A DNA stretch of 64,000 nucleotides from Bacteroidota bacterium (lineage in GTDB: Bacteria; Bacteroidota; Bacteroidia; Chitinophagales; JADIYW01), in assembly GCA_016705125.1 (NCBI GenBank), contig JADIYW010000012.1:48681-112680 (forward strand), read 5' to 3'. Below the pieces are notes generated by a model that did not search any database, was not told the DNA's origin, and saw nothing but the letters and a program-made list of their open reading frames with translations. Of this stretch, positions 36,398 through 47,149 are shown one piece after another (positions within the stretch are counted from its first letter, which is position 1; each line of letters begins with the position of its first letter). A program made the translations under genes and the position numbers.

Positions 36398-37573
36398 TTA
36401 GAAAGAATAAACAGCTGCCATACCAAGTACAGTTTGCAATTTGCTGTTTACGCTGCCATCTCTTTTGAAAAAGACAGGCTCACTAGCCAAGTCAAATCTT
36501 AGCTCAGGAATAAACCTTAAGTTACCAATTTTTGCTTGGGCTGTTAATGTAAAATCTAAATAACTTTTTGCTCCTCCAATTACATAAGCTGCAACGCCAT
36601 CTGCATCATTAAAATACCCAACACGGCCGCCTATTGATCCTCTTTCGGTAATATCATATTGTCCATAAAGATAAGTAGTGTAATATGTCGCTTTTGAAGC
36701 CTCATCATCTTTTAATGCTTTATATCTATAGCTGTGTAGTGCTGCATTTACACCTAATTTTCCTTTTTTCTCTTCACCTAATTTAATTGAACCTGTCAGG
36801 TCGTAAGAGTGTTTATAGTTTTTGAATGCACTAATTTCATCCTCGCCAACCATGTAAGTAGAAGGTTCATTTCCACCAACAAAGTTTACATAAACACCAC
36901 CATTATCGCCCGTATAGCCCAATTGTGCTCCTACATATTTATTTCTATCCTCATCATCTTTTGTGTCGGTATCATTGAAAAAACCTACTAGGAAATTGAA
37001 TTTATCTTTTTTGAAATTGGCTTTTATACCTGTATGGTAGAAAGGTCCATTTTGAAAAGCTAGAGAAGTAGAATAATTAAAATTGTTTTGTGGTTCAATT
37101 AATTCATAACCAAAAAAAGTGCTAAAATTACCAAATGTGATGTCTACAAACTCCGCTGGAGCATAAGTTACATACAATTGTTTGATAGCTATTATTGAGT
37201 TTGCGTAAATAGTGTTATTTGCTGCCTCAGCTCTAGGTCCAAATCCTATATCAGCCATGAATCCCACTTTTCCAATCTTTTTTGACATCATTAAGTTGAA
37301 CATACCAAGATTAAAAGCATTTGCTTTTGGATAAAATGCTCTATGGTAAACATTGTTTGTTACTTTGCCTAAGAAATTGGTCTGAGTGTATACATCAACA
37401 GAGCCTGCAATGTCAATTGGAAACGGTTTTTTCTCTTCAACCACTGTAGTAGAGTCTGTATCGTCTTTCATTGGGTTTAAAAAATCTTTCATTTTTTCCT
37501 TGAATTTTCCGTCGCCTGCTTTTGCAATATTAAAGCTTGATATTGCTAAAAATAAAAATAATGCTTTTTTCAT
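36398..37573 (-). CDS. outer-membrane porin (OprP/OprO-like beta barrel)
   Basis: 391 residues with a signal peptide (MKKALFLFLAISSFNIAKAG), alternating hydrophobic strands, and the typical C-terminal aromatic ending VLGMAAVYSF. It resembles the Bacteroidota porin/DUF1597 group. Substrate unknown; phosphate or general solute uptake is possible. A minus-strand TACTATTG (37608-37615) resembles a -7 element. Confidence 0.82.
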   Translation of the reverse strand: MKKALFLFLAISSFNIAKAGDGKFKEKMKDFLNPMKDDTDSTTVVEEKKPFPIDIAGSVDVYTQTNFLGKVTNNVYHRAFYPKANAFNLGMFNLMMSKKIGKVGFMADIGFGPRAEAANNTIYANSIIAIKQLYVTYAPAEFVDITFGNFSTFFGYELIEPQNNFNYSTSLAFQNGPFYHTGIKANFKKDKFNFLVGFFNDTDTKDDEDRNKYVGAQLGYTGDNGGVYVNFVGGNEPSTYMVGEDEISAFKNYKHSYDLTGSIKLGEEKKGKLGVNAALHSYRYKALKDDEASKATYYTTYLYGQYDITERGSIGGRVGYFNDADGVAAYVIGGAKSYLDFTLTAQAKIGNLRFIPELRFDLASEPVFFKRDGSVNSKLQTVLGMAAVYSF

Positions 37574-37913
37574 AGTTATTTATTTATTGTTTAAAAATTT
37601 TATGCTGCAATAGTAGTTAAAAGAAAATCAATAAAAAATAGTTGAATTATTTGATAACAATTTATTTAAAAATGATGATTATTATAATAATTAAACATAT
37701 ATAAAAAAATATAAACTGTCTTTCATTTTTTTTTGTAAATTTTAATTTAAGTTTAGATAATCTTATAATAATCAAGTTTTCGAATTAATCTTTTCTTAAT
37801 CGCTTCTTTTTTTAATAAAATGTAGAATTGTCGTATCATTATTTTTCGCAAATTGTATTTTGAGTTTAAAAAATAAACAAAGAGCTTTTTTTGCGGTTAA
37901 AAAAGGGGATTGT
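37574..37913. other. divergent regulatory gap between porin and gltB
   Basis: About 340 bases, very AT-rich, with no gene. It holds the probable porin -7 element at 37608-37615 and repeated AATAATC words at 37760-37800, but no clear operator could be defined. Confidence 0.5.
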
Positions 37914-40900
37914 ATGAATATGAATAAGAAATTGGAAAATGTAGGTTTGTATCGTTCAGAATTTGAAAAAGATGCTTGTGGGATTGGATTTGTAGCTAAT
38001 TTAAAAGGTGTTGCAGCGCATTCAATTGTAAAAGATGCACTTCAGATGTTGGAAAATATGGAACATCGTGGTGGTTGTGGTTGCGAAGAAAATACGGGCG
38101 ATGGCGCTGGTGTTTTAATTAAAATTCCTGATGGATTCTATAGAGAAGAGGCGAGTAAAATAGGCATCAATTTACCTGAATTTGGTCATTATGGTACGGG
38201 TATTATCTTTTTTCCCAATAATAAAAGAATAGTTGAAATTTGTAAGGAGGAGATTTTTAAGGCTGCTGAAAAATTAAACCTTAATATTTTAGGATTCAGA
38301 AAAGTACCTGTAAATAATACAGGAATCGGTCCTACCGCGCTTGCAGCCGAGCCACACATTGAACAAATATTTGTTGAGTCTAATGAACCATTAGCTGATA
38401 GTAAAACACTTGAGCGTAAATTATTTGTTTTTAAAAATCACGCTACACACACCATTTATAATACGGTCGAAGGCACCCATGATATATTCTATTTTACTTC
38501 CATTTCTTGTAATATAGTTGTTTATAAAGGACAGTTAACTACTTATCAATTAAAGACTTTTTATCCTGATTTGCAAAATGAAAAATTAAAATCAGCGATT
38601 GCTTTAATACATTCTAGGTTTTCTACCAATACATTTCCTCGTTGGAAATTGGCACAGCCATTTAGATTTTTAGCACATAATGGTGAAATAAATACCATTA
38701 AAGGGAATATAAATTGGATGAATGCCCGAGAGGCACTTTTGGTAAGTGAGGTATTTACCAAAGCAGAATTGGAAATGCTTAAACCAATTTGTGATCCAGG
38801 TCAATCAGATTCGGCCAATTTAGATAATGTAGTCGAATTGCTTTTACATTCAGGTCGCTCGATTCCGCATGTAATGATGATGTTGATTCCTGAAGCATGG
38901 CAGGATAATGATCAAATGGAACCACACAAAAAGGCATTTTATGAATACCATGATTGTTTAATGGAGCCTTGGGATGGTCCTGCATCTATTTGTTTTACCG
39001 ATGGTAAAATTGTAGGAGCAACTTTGGATAGAAATGGATTGCGACCATCTAGATATTGTCTGACTAGTGATGATATTTTGGTGATGTCATCTGAGGCAGG
39101 AGCATTGGTTGTGGATCAATCGAAAGTTATACAAAAAGGCAGGTTACAGCCAGGAAAAATGTTTATTGCCGATTTGGAACAAGGCAGGATTGTAAGCGAC
39201 GAGGAGTTAAAGGAAAAAATATGTAGCGAGTTTCCTTATAGCGAGTGGTTAGTAAAAAACAAAATTACGTTTAAAGATTTACCAAAACCAGATATTAAAT
39301 ATGATAGGTTAGAAGGCAAGGATTTACTAGCACAACAAATCGCATTTGGCTATACAAATGAAGACATAAAAATTATTTTGGAGCCAATGGCAGAAAAGGG
39401 AAAGGAACCGCTTGGCTCGATGGGTACAGATACACCACTCGCTGTACTTTCGGATCAAAGCCAGCATCTTTCTAATTATTTCAAACAATTATTCGCACAG
39501 GTTACGAATCCTCCAATAGACCCAATCAGAGAAAGATTAGTGATGTCGACGTTTACAAATTTGGGTGGTGCGTCAAGTATTTTAGATACAAAACCCGAAC
39601 ATTGCATACAAATCGCAATCAAACAACCCATCCTTTCCGACTCAGATATTGCCAAATTGCGCTATATCAAACATCCCGAATTTAAAGAAATTACCATTCA
39701 GGCACTTTTTCCTGCTAATGGCAAATTAGGCGCTTTGGAACGGGGAATAGATAGAATTTGTAAAGAAGCAGAAGAGGCCATTTTAAATGGTAATAATATC
39801 ATTATTATTTCTGATAAAGGCGTTAATGCAGATTTTGCACCCATTCCTTCTTTATTAGCAGTTGGCGCAATTCACCATCATTTAATAAAATTACATCGAC
39901 GTATCGACTGCTCATTGGTGGTGGAAAGTGGTGATATTCGTGAAGTACATCATTTTGCCACTCTTATTGGATTTGGAGCAAGTGCCATTCACCCTTATAT
40001 GGCTTACCAATCGATTTATGGACTAAAAAGAGAGAAAAAATACAAGTATTCAGACGATGAATTAGTAGAACATTATATAGAGGCTGCAAGTGCTGGTTTA
40101 TTAAAAGTGTTTTCCAAAATGGGTATTTCAACATACCAATCTTACCATGGAGCACAGATATTTGAAATTGTAGGGTTAAGTGAACATGTAGTAGAGAAAT
40201 GTTTTAACGGTACAGTTTCAAGAATGGGCGGTATTGGATTTGATGAATTGGCAAAAGAAGTATTGGTAAGACACCAAATAGCGTTTCCTGAAAATACAGA
40301 TATTGCGCCGAAGTTAGAAGTTGGTGGTGTTTATCAATGGAAAAGAAGAGGTGAATCGCATCTTTTTAATCCAGATAGCATTCATTTATTACAATATGCA
40401 TCAAAAAAGAATGATTATGGCATTTACAAAAAATTTGCCCAAACTATAAATGATCAAACAGCAAAAGCAATTACCGTTAGAAGTTTGTTTGATTTTGATT
40501 TTACAAATGCACAGGCAATCCCATTAAATGAGGTAGAACCAGTAGAGCAAATTTTAAAAAGATTTGCGACAGGCGCTATGTCATTTGGATCGATTTCGCA
40601 TGAGGCACATTCAACCCTAGCAATCGCTATGAACAGGATGGGCGGAAAAAGCAATAGTGGAGAAGGTGGTGAGGATGAAATTAGATTTGAAAAGAAAGAA
40701 AATGGTGATTGGGAGCGATCGGCAATTAAGCAAGTAGCTTCTGGACGATTTGGTGTTACAAGTTACTATTTAACCAATGCGGAAGAATTGCAAATTAAAA
40801 TGGCGCAAGGGGCAAAACCCGGAGAGGGTGGACAATTGCCAGGAGATAAAGTGGATAGCTGGATAGGTAGAGTGCGTCATTCAACACCTGGTGTTGGATT

Positions 40901-42449
40901 AATTTCGCCACCACCACACCATGATATTTATTCAATTGAAGATTTGGCGCAACTTATTTTTGACTTAAAAAATGCTAATCGAGCGGCTCGAATTAATGTA
41001 AAATTAGTGGCTGAAGCAGGAGTGGGCACCGTTGCAACAGGAGTAGCTAAAGCAAAAGCAGATGTAATTTTGGTATCAGGATACGATGGAGGCACAGGAG
41101 CATCACCGCTTAGTTCTATAAAACATGCTGGTTTACCTTGGGAACTTGGCTTGGCGGAAGCACACCAAACATTAGTAAAAAATAAACTAAGAGATAGGGT
41201 TGTTTTGCAAACGGATGGACAATTGCGAACTGGAAGAGATATTGCAATTGCCACATTATTGGGCGCTGAGGAATGGGGAGTTGCAACTGCATCACTTGTG
41301 GTAATGGGTTGTATAATGATGCGAAAATGCCATTTGAATACCTGTCCGGTAGGAGTAGCTACTCAAGATCCAGAGTTGCGCCAACGATTTACGGGTGATC
41401 CTCAACACGTAATAAATTATTTTACTTTCATAGCAAATGATTTAAGAGAAATAATGGCCAGTTTGGGCTTTAGGACCGTAAATGAAATGGTTGGTCAGGC
41501 AGATAAATTAAAAAGAAGAGATAATATTACCCATTGGAAATATAAACACTTAGATGTTAGTCCTATCATTCATAAAGAATTTGCGGAACCAACTACAGGA
41601 CTTTATAATAAAATAAGTCAAAACCACAATTTGGAGCATATATTGGATTGGAAAATGATAGAAATTGCCCAGCCAGCTTTGAAATCTAAACAGAAATGTA
41701 CAGGTTCATTTGATATTATAAATACAGATAGAGCTGTAGGAACGATGATTTCGAATGAAATATCCAAAATTTATAAAGGTACAGGATTGCCAAATGATAC
41801 CATTCATTTTAATTATAAAGGATCTGCCGGTCAGAGTTTTGGGGCATTCGGAGCACCTGGACTTACATTGGAGTTGGAAGGTGAGGCAAACGATTATTTT
41901 GGAAAAGGACTATCGGGTGCTAGAATGATTGTTTATCCACCGAAGGAAGCCAAATTTAATGCAGAAGAAAATATAATAATTGGAAATGTGGCCTTATATG
42001 GGGCAACATCAGGACAGGCGTTTATAAGAGGAATGGCGGGTGAGCGGTTCTGTGTGAGAAATTCAGGTGGTACAGCGGTAGTTGAAGGTGTGGGTGATCA
42101 TGGTTGTGAATATATGACTGGCGGTATTGCTGTTGTTTTGGGAAATACAGGAAGGAATTTTGCGGCAGGTATGAGTGGGGGAGTGGCTTATGTTTTTGAT
42201 CCTAAAAAAGAATTCCCTAAGAATTGTAATACAGAAATGGTTGAATTGGAAGCGCTTATGGAAGAAGATTTCGATATTGTATTTGATTTGGTTTCAAAAC
42301 AAAAAGAATATACCAAAAGCAAATTGGCAACAGAATTAATAAATAATTGGGAAGATTTAAAATGTCATTTTGTAAAAGTTATGCCTTCTGATTATAAAAA
42401 AGTATTAGAAGAAAGAAAGATAAAAGGCATTGTGAGAGTGACTTCATAG
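37914..42449 (+). CDS. gltB: glutamate synthase large subunit
   Basis: About 1511 residues from ATG 37914, which follows an AAAGGGG purine run; an in-frame TTG at 37860 is less likely. The short propeptide ends before CGIGFVANLKG, whose Cys becomes the N-terminal nucleophile of the glutaminase domain. The FMN domain (GTVATGVAKAKADVILVSGY-DGGTGASPL) and the iron-sulfur Cys cluster (CIMMRKCHLNTCPVG) follow, then the C-terminal beta-helix. Ammonia released from glutamine is channelled to 2-oxoglutarate to make glutamate. gltD starts 27 bases downstream, so the two form an operon. Confidence 0.97.
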   Translation: MNMNKKLENVGLYRSEFEKDACGIGFVANLKGVAAHSIVKDALQMLENMEHRGGCGCEENTGDGAGVLIKIPDGFYREEASKIGINLPEFGHYGTGIIFFPNNKRIVEICKEEIFKAAEKLNLNILGFRKVPVNNTGIGPTALAAEPHIEQIFVESNEPLADSKTLERKLFVFKNHATHTIYNTVEGTHDIFYFTSISCNIVVYKGQLTTYQLKTFYPDLQNEKLKSAIALIHSRFSTNTFPRWKLAQPFRFLAHNGEINTIKGNINWMNAREALLVSEVFTKAELEMLKPICDPGQSDSANLDNVVELLLHSGRSIPHVMMMLIPEAWQDNDQMEPHKKAFYEYHDCLMEPWDGPASICFTDGKIVGATLDRNGLRPSRYCLTSDDILVMSSEAGALVVDQSKVIQKGRLQPGKMFIADLEQGRIVSDEELKEKICSEFPYSEWLVKNKITFKDLPKPDIKYDRLEGKDLLAQQIAFGYTNEDIKIILEPMAEKGKEPLGSMGTDTPLAVLSDQSQHLSNYFKQLFAQVTNPPIDPIRERLVMSTFTNLGGASSILDTKPEHCIQIAIKQPILSDSDIAKLRYIKHPEFKEITIQALFPANGKLGALERGIDRICKEAEEAILNGNNIIIISDKGVNADFAPIPSLLAVGAIHHHLIKLHRRIDCSLVVESGDIREVHHFATLIGFGASAIHPYMAYQSIYGLKREKKYKYSDDELVEHYIEAASAGLLKVFSKMGISTYQSYHGAQIFEIVGLSEHVVEKCFNGTVSRMGGIGFDELAKEVLVRHQIAFPENTDIAPKLEVGGVYQWKRRGESHLFNPDSIHLLQYASKKNDYGIYKKFAQTINDQTAKAITVRSLFDFDFTNAQAIPLNEVEPVEQILKRFATGAMSFGSISHEAHSTLAIAMNRMGGKSNSGEGGEDEIRFEKKENGDWERSAIKQVASGRFGVTSYYLTNAEELQIKMAQGAKPGEGGQLPGDKVDSWIGRVRHSTPGVGLISPPPHHDIYSIEDLAQLIFDLKNANRAARINVKLVAEAGVGTVATGVAKAKADVILVSGYDGGTGASPLSSIKHAGLPWELGLAEAHQTLVKNKLRDRVVLQTDGQLRTGRDIAIATLLGAEEWGVATASLVVMGCIMMRKCHLNTCPVGVATQDPELRQRFTGDPQHVINYFTFIANDLREIMASLGFRTVNEMVGQADKLKRRDNITHWKYKHLDVSPIIHKEFAEPTTGLYNKISQNHNLEHILDWKMIEIAQPALKSKQKCTGSFDIINTDRAVGTMISNEISKIYKGTGLPNDTIHFNYKGSAGQSFGAFGAPGLTLELEGEANDYFGKGLSGARMIVYPPKEAKFNAEENIIIGNVALYGATSGQAFIRGMAGERFCVRNSGGTAVVEGVGDHGCEYMTGGIAVVLGNTGRNFAAGMSGGVAYVFDPKKEFPKNCNTEMVELEALMEEDFDIVFDLVSKQKEYTKSKLATELINNWEDLKCHFVKVMPSDYKKVLEERKIKGIVRVTS

Positions 42450-42476
42450 ATTAAATAAAGAAGAAAAAATTGGAAT

Positions 42477-43964
42477 ATGGGAAAACCAACGGGTTTTAAA
42501 GAGTTTACAAGAGAATTACCTGCTTATAGAGATCCAAAGCAAAGGCTTGGGGATTATAAAGATTTATATGTTGAATTTTCTGATGAAAAGACACAGAAAC
42601 AAGGTGCTAGATGCATGGATTGTGGTGTTCCTTTCTGTCATTTTGGATGTCCACTAGGGAATATTATACCAGAATTTAATGATGCAGTGTATCAAGGAGA
42701 TTGGAAATTAGCAATAGATATATTGTCTTCTACAAATAATTTCCCAGAATTTACTGGTCGTATTTGCCCAGCACCATGTGAGGCTTCTTGTGTTTTGGGA
42801 ATTAACCAACCACCAGTTGCTATCGAACATATTGAAAAGTCGATTATCGAAAAAGCCTATGAATTGGGCTATGTAAAACCATTTATTCCAAAAGAGCGGA
42901 CAGGAAAAAAAGTTGCAATTATAGGCTCTGGACCAGCAGGTTTAGCCGCCGCCGCTCAATTAAATAAAGCGGGGCATTTTGTTACCGTTTATGAAAGAGC
43001 CGATCAAATAGGAGGATTATTGAGGTATGGAATTCCTGATTTTAAGTTGGAGAAGTGGGTTATAGATAGAAGATTGGAGGTAATGAAATCCGAAGGCATT
43101 GAATTCAAATTGAATAGCAATATTGGTGTAAATATAGATGCCAAAGAAATGGAGGCTCAATTTGATGCTTTAGTGCTTACTGGTGGTTCAACTGTACCAA
43201 GAGATTTGCCCATTACAGGTCGTGAATTAAAAGGCGTTTTCCCTGCAATGGAATTTTTGAGCCAACAGAATAAGAGAGTTGCTGATATTAAAGTTGAAGT
43301 TGACCATACAGGCAAACCATATCAAAATGGGAGCTTGAGTGCCAAAGGGAAGAATGTATTGGTAATTGGTGGAGGAGATACAGGTTCGGATTGTGTAGGA
43401 ACAAGCAATAGGCATGGCGCCAAATCCGTCACCCAAATCGAATTATTGGGTAAGCCACCAGTTGGGAGAGATGAAAATAATCCTTGGCCGCTATGGCCAA
43501 TGATATTACGAACTTCAAGTAGCCACGAAGAAGGTGTTGAAAGACAATGGTCGCTATTGTCGAAAGCCTTTATTGGAAATGAGAAGGGAGAGTTGACAGG
43601 ATTAAAAGTAGTAGAAATTGAGTGGAAAACGGTAGACGGAAAACCACAATTTGTGGAAATGCCAGAAACAGAACATATAATACCTTGTGAATTGGCTTTA
43701 TTGGCTATGGGCTTTCTTTTTCCAGACAAAACTGGGATAATGGACCAATTAAAAATTGAGCAGGATGAAAGGGGTAATATTAAAACGACCAATTATCAAA
43801 CAGCAAATGCTAAAGTTTTTTCAGCAGGCGATATGAGAAGAGGGCAGTCTTTAGTTGTTTGGGCGATTTCTGAAGGCCGTGAAGCTGCTAGAGCTGTTGA
43901 TATTTACCTCATGGGCACTTCTAATTTAGAAGCTAAAGATGAGGGAATTTTAGCGGTTCATTAA
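42477..43964 (+). CDS. gltD: glutamate synthase small subunit
   Basis: 495 residues. The N-terminal iron-sulfur region has Cys patterns RCMDCGVPFCHFGCPLG and GRICPAPCEASC. Two dinucleotide folds follow: FAD site IIGSGPAGLAAAAQL and NADPH site VLVIGGGDTGSDC, with the family AISEGREAARAVD at the end. It feeds electrons from NADPH to the large subunit. It directly follows gltB. Confidence 0.97.
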   Translation: MGKPTGFKEFTRELPAYRDPKQRLGDYKDLYVEFSDEKTQKQGARCMDCGVPFCHFGCPLGNIIPEFNDAVYQGDWKLAIDILSSTNNFPEFTGRICPAPCEASCVLGINQPPVAIEHIEKSIIEKAYELGYVKPFIPKERTGKKVAIIGSGPAGLAAAAQLNKAGHFVTVYERADQIGGLLRYGIPDFKLEKWVIDRRLEVMKSEGIEFKLNSNIGVNIDAKEMEAQFDALVLTGGSTVPRDLPITGRELKGVFPAMEFLSQQNKRVADIKVEVDHTGKPYQNGSLSAKGKNVLVIGGGDTGSDCVGTSNRHGAKSVTQIELLGKPPVGRDENNPWPLWPMILRTSSSHEEGVERQWSLLSKAFIGNEKGELTGLKVVEIEWKTVDGKPQFVEMPETEHIIPCELALLAMGFLFPDKTGIMDQLKIEQDERGNIKTTNYQTANAKVFSAGDMRRGQSLVVWAISEGREAARAVDIYLMGTSNLEAKDEGILAVH

Positions 43965-43985
43965 ACCCGAATTTTATAAGTATTT

Positions 43986-44783
43986 CTAATGATTAATTTG
44001 GGGTAGAAAATCAGAAATGGCTTTGTTTACTGCTTCTGGTGCTTCAATACTTGAAGAATGTCCTGCATTTTTTATATAGACAAGGGTTGATTGAGGAATT
44101 CTTTTATGAATATTTCTCGCTTTTTCAGGTATAGTTGCTTTGTCTTCTTCACCCACCATTATTAAGGTAGGACAAACAATATTAGAAAGCTCTTTTTCAA
44201 TTCCTTTTCTTTTTATCACACCATCAACAGCCCTTACAATTGTTTTTTTGTTTTTATTAAGCTCGTTTTCAAACAATTCCTTTTCTGCTTTTCGCGATTT
44301 GTCGTTTAAAAAGGTATCTCCAAACATGATATTCATTACGGGTTGGGTCACCAATCGTACCCCAAAAAATGAAACTATGGATTTCAAAATTGAATATTTA
44401 AATGTATTTGGTTCTGCCTGGCAGGAAGTTTCCAATAATATAAGCGATTTAACCAAGTCGGGTCTTCGGGCTGCCAATCGCATGCCTACAAATCCACCCA
44501 TCGAAAGGCCAACAAAATGAACAGCACCTAGTGCCAATTTTTCGATTAGTTGCACGGCATCTTCATACAAATTATCCATTTCATAACCATCTTTTGTTAC
44601 CTCCGTTTGTCCTTGCCCACGATGGTCGTATGTTATAACACGGTATTTGTTTTTTAAGAACTCAACCTGTTTATGAAACAAAAACCCACTCCAAAGTAGG
44701 CCATGAGAGAATAGGATTGTTTCTTTTCCTGTTCCACTTATTTCGTAGTGATAGTTGCAACCATTTACAAGTATTGTCGGCAT
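43986..44783 (-). CDS. alpha/beta hydrolase
   Basis: About 265 residues from ATG 44783 (MPTILVNG); an upstream in-frame ATG at 44858 adds 25 Tyr/Leu-rich residues and looks less likely. The fold shows HG in LFSHGLLWSGF, nucleophile GLSMGGFVG, Asp in IMVGEEDKATIP and His in NAGHSSSIEAPE. This is the general 3-oxoadipate enol-lactonase/BioH-like group; the substrate cannot be told. It lies downstream of mutA on the same strand with 106 bases between. Confidence 0.85.
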   Translation of the reverse strand: MPTILVNGCNYHYEISGTGKETILFSHGLLWSGFLFHKQVEFLKNKYRVITYDHRGQGQTEVTKDGYEMDNLYEDAVQLIEKLALGAVHFVGLSMGGFVGMRLAARRPDLVKSLILLETSCQAEPNTFKYSILKSIVSFFGVRLVTQPVMNIMFGDTFLNDKSRKAEKELFENELNKNKKTIVRAVDGVIKRKGIEKELSNIVCPTLIMVGEEDKATIPEKARNIHKRIPQSTLVYIKNAGHSSSIEAPEAVNKAISDFLPQINH

Positions 44784-44889
44784 GTTTTCATTTAAATAAT
44801 AATCAAAATAAACAATTGAATAGAATAAATATAGTAAATAATTTATTAATATATGCAATTTGTAACGGATTAGGAAGAAATATATAATT

Positions 44890-46614
44890 CTAAAATGATT
44901 TTAATACATCTAAAATATTGCATCCTTCGTAGATGAAATGTTTTATGTTTAAATTTTTTAGTTCAGGGTTCAGGATTTTTGGATGGCCAGCTAATATAAA
45001 TTTTTCCACTCCAACTGCTTCAAAAATAGGTTGTAAGCAACTATTCCACGATTCATTATCCCCACATAAAACAATATAGTCCTTATCTAAATTAATCATT
45101 TCAGCTATTGCCATTTGTACATCCTCAAAACCTTCTAATTCAACGGTTTCGAAACCAGCAACACCAAAAAAATTGATGGCAAAATTAATTCTTGCTTTTC
45201 TAATGGCTAAATTTCCAAAGGGCAATAAATAAAAAGTTTTTCTTTTCCCTGTTTGTAAAAATCGTTGCTCGGTTTCAATTCTAATTTGCTCAAAGGATTC
45301 GGCCAAACGATGTTCGGAAATGCCACCAGTATTTGTAACTTTATTAGGAGCTGTATTTATTGTCTCGTGTAGATTTGGAAATTTATTTGTGCCCAATAAC
45401 ACCGTTTTTCGAGTTTCTACATTTGAGACTAGCTTATTTTTGCTTTGCTTAATTTTTTCAGTTATAAACCCATCATTATAGGCAGCAATATAGCCACCCA
45501 GTGCTTCAATTTGGAGTAAAAGCGCCCATGTTTTATTGCAAATTTCCTCCGTTAAACTTTCGATATAACCGCTGCCTTTAGCCATGTCATCTACCTTGTC
45601 AAAATAACTTTCATTGGCCAAAATGCTTTGCAAATTGCGACTCATCCTTGAGCCAATTGAAGTGGTTTCAGATAAATAGTCGAATGGTAAAATACAAATA
45701 GAATCTGTCCCACCAATAATTGCCGACATAGCCTCTGTTGTATTTCTCAACATATTATTTTCCTTATCGAAAACCGTTTTATTTATTTCACATGATTTAG
45801 AATGAATAATTATGGTTTGTGGCGAATATCCAAATTGAGCTAAGAGCCCTTGAAAAAGCAGTCTAAAAGCCCTTAATTTGGCTATTTCCATAAAATAATC
45901 GCTACCAGTAGCTAAAGTAAAATGGAAAGGAAATTGTTTAATACCTTCTTTTTTCAAAAGATTTAAATATTCTATTCCTTTGGCTATTGTAAAGGCAATT
46001 TCTTCAATGGTATTTGCGCCTGCATTTTTGAAATGTGTTCCTTTTATATTAAAAATTGAAAATGGCTGCTCAGGGACGAAATTTGCAATTATTTTTTCTA
46101 TTTCCTTTGGTTCGAATATAGCTCCTTTTTCAAGTTTTCCAATAGGGTCTAAACCTATATTTGAAAGTGTCGATATTTGGGTGGATGGTTTTAAATGCGT
46201 ATTAAAATAGGAGATAATTTCATCCCAAATTTTGAGGTTTTCAAAATAAACTGGTGCATATTCAAGTTGAATATTGTTAAGCAGCAACGCACAATCTGAA
46301 GCGTTTAGATCAACGAATTGAGCATCGAATAAAATGGCATTCGCTCCATTATTTAAAGCAGATAGTGCAGCCTCATTTGCCGTTTTTATATCATTTATTT
46401 GGATAAATTCTGTTATCAACCAAGGCAATTCACTTCTTTCAGCACCGAAAGTGGATTTAGTTGGATTTGAAAAATAGATCGGTTCAATTTCAATTCCCTC
46501 GGGGTTGGTGGTTTTTAATTTTTTGTCAAAATCAGCACCTTTTAAACTTTTTATAGCACTTTCCTTCCATTCATTATAGGTATTAGGCGAAAAATCCTCA
46601 AAAAGTGTAGTCAT
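44890..46614 (-). CDS. mutA: methylmalonyl-CoA mutase small subunit
   Basis: 574 residues, starting TTLFEDFSPNTYNEWKESAI as typical for the small, non-catalytic subunit. It has the TIM-barrel half and a degenerate B12-binding half (no DxHxxG motif, as expected for this subunit), ending in CGDNESWNS-like and NIKHFIYEGCNILDVL segments. With the large subunit it interconverts succinyl-CoA and methylmalonyl-CoA. The catalytic large-subunit gene is not next to it. TAATTTTG on the minus strand (46632-46639) is a good -7 element. Confidence 0.93.
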   Translation of the reverse strand: MTTLFEDFSPNTYNEWKESAIKSLKGADFDKKLKTTNPEGIEIEPIYFSNPTKSTFGAERSELPWLITEFIQINDIKTANEAALSALNNGANAILFDAQFVDLNASDCALLLNNIQLEYAPVYFENLKIWDEIISYFNTHLKPSTQISTLSNIGLDPIGKLEKGAIFEPKEIEKIIANFVPEQPFSIFNIKGTHFKNAGANTIEEIAFTIAKGIEYLNLLKKEGIKQFPFHFTLATGSDYFMEIAKLRAFRLLFQGLLAQFGYSPQTIIIHSKSCEINKTVFDKENNMLRNTTEAMSAIIGGTDSICILPFDYLSETTSIGSRMSRNLQSILANESYFDKVDDMAKGSGYIESLTEEICNKTWALLLQIEALGGYIAAYNDGFITEKIKQSKNKLVSNVETRKTVLLGTNKFPNLHETINTAPNKVTNTGGISEHRLAESFEQIRIETEQRFLQTGKRKTFYLLPFGNLAIRKARINFAINFFGVAGFETVELEGFEDVQMAIAEMINLDKDYIVLCGDNESWNSCLQPIFEAVGVEKFILAGHPKILNPELKNLNIKHFIYEGCNILDVLKSF

Positions 46615-46631
46615 TTTATAGTCTGTTTGGA

Positions 46632-46639
46632 CAAAATTA
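46632..46639 (-). promoter_or_regulatory. -7 promoter element TAATTTTG of mutA
   Basis: On the minus strand TAATTTTG followed by TCC fits the consensus and lies 17 bases before the mutA start. Confidence 0.6.
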
Positions 46640-46696
46640 ATTTAAAATTGAAAAATACAAGTGTTTTTTTTTATTTTTCCACTTTAAATAAGAAAT

Positions 46697-47149
46697 ATGA
46701 AAAAAGCTATTTTTAGCATAATACTGTTTTTGGGATTTAGCAATGCATTTGGACAAGATAATGTGGAGCCATTGGAGCAATTTTTTTTTCAGACTGAAAA
46801 TATTCAAGCTCCACCGGTTTTTATAGAAACGATACTTTTTAGTGCGCTTGAAACAAAAATAGAACCTATTTATTTCCCTTATTTAGATAAAGTATGCCAA
46901 TCGATGATTGACAATCCAAATCTAAAACTCGTTTGTTCTTCCTTTACTGACAATTCATTAGATTCCAAAAATGCAATCACTATTACGCAAGGAAGATATA
47001 CGGCTTTGGTTACGTATTTTATAAAGAGAGGATTTGAACCTTCCCGAATCGAATTGAGGCAAACAGGCAAGGAAACCCCTTTAGAACTCGGCAATTCACC
47101 TGAATTAAAAACTCGAATTAACAGAATTGAATTGCGTTTTGAGTATTGA
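46697..47149 (+). CDS. small secreted OmpA-like protein
   Basis: 150 residues with a signal peptide (MKKAIFSIILFLGFSNAFGQ). The second half resembles a reduced OmpA/MotB domain: the end QGRYTALVTYFIKRG followed by RIELRQTGKETP and RINRIELRF keeps the family order, but the TDN motif is altered (SFTDNSLDSK). It probably binds peptidoglycan or acts as an envelope accessory; function unknown. Confidence 0.75.
   Translation: MKKAIFSIILFLGFSNAFGQDNVEPLEQFFFQTENIQAPPVFIETILFSALETKIEPIYFPYLDKVCQSMIDNPNLKLVCSSFTDNSLDSKNAITITQGRYTALVTYFIKRGFEPSRIELRQTGKETPLELGNSPELKTRINRIELRFEY

Noticed and set aside
37640..37900. AT-rich repeats upstream of gltB as an operator
   Set aside because: AATAATC words are expected in such AT-rich DNA; no clear palindrome of operator size was found.
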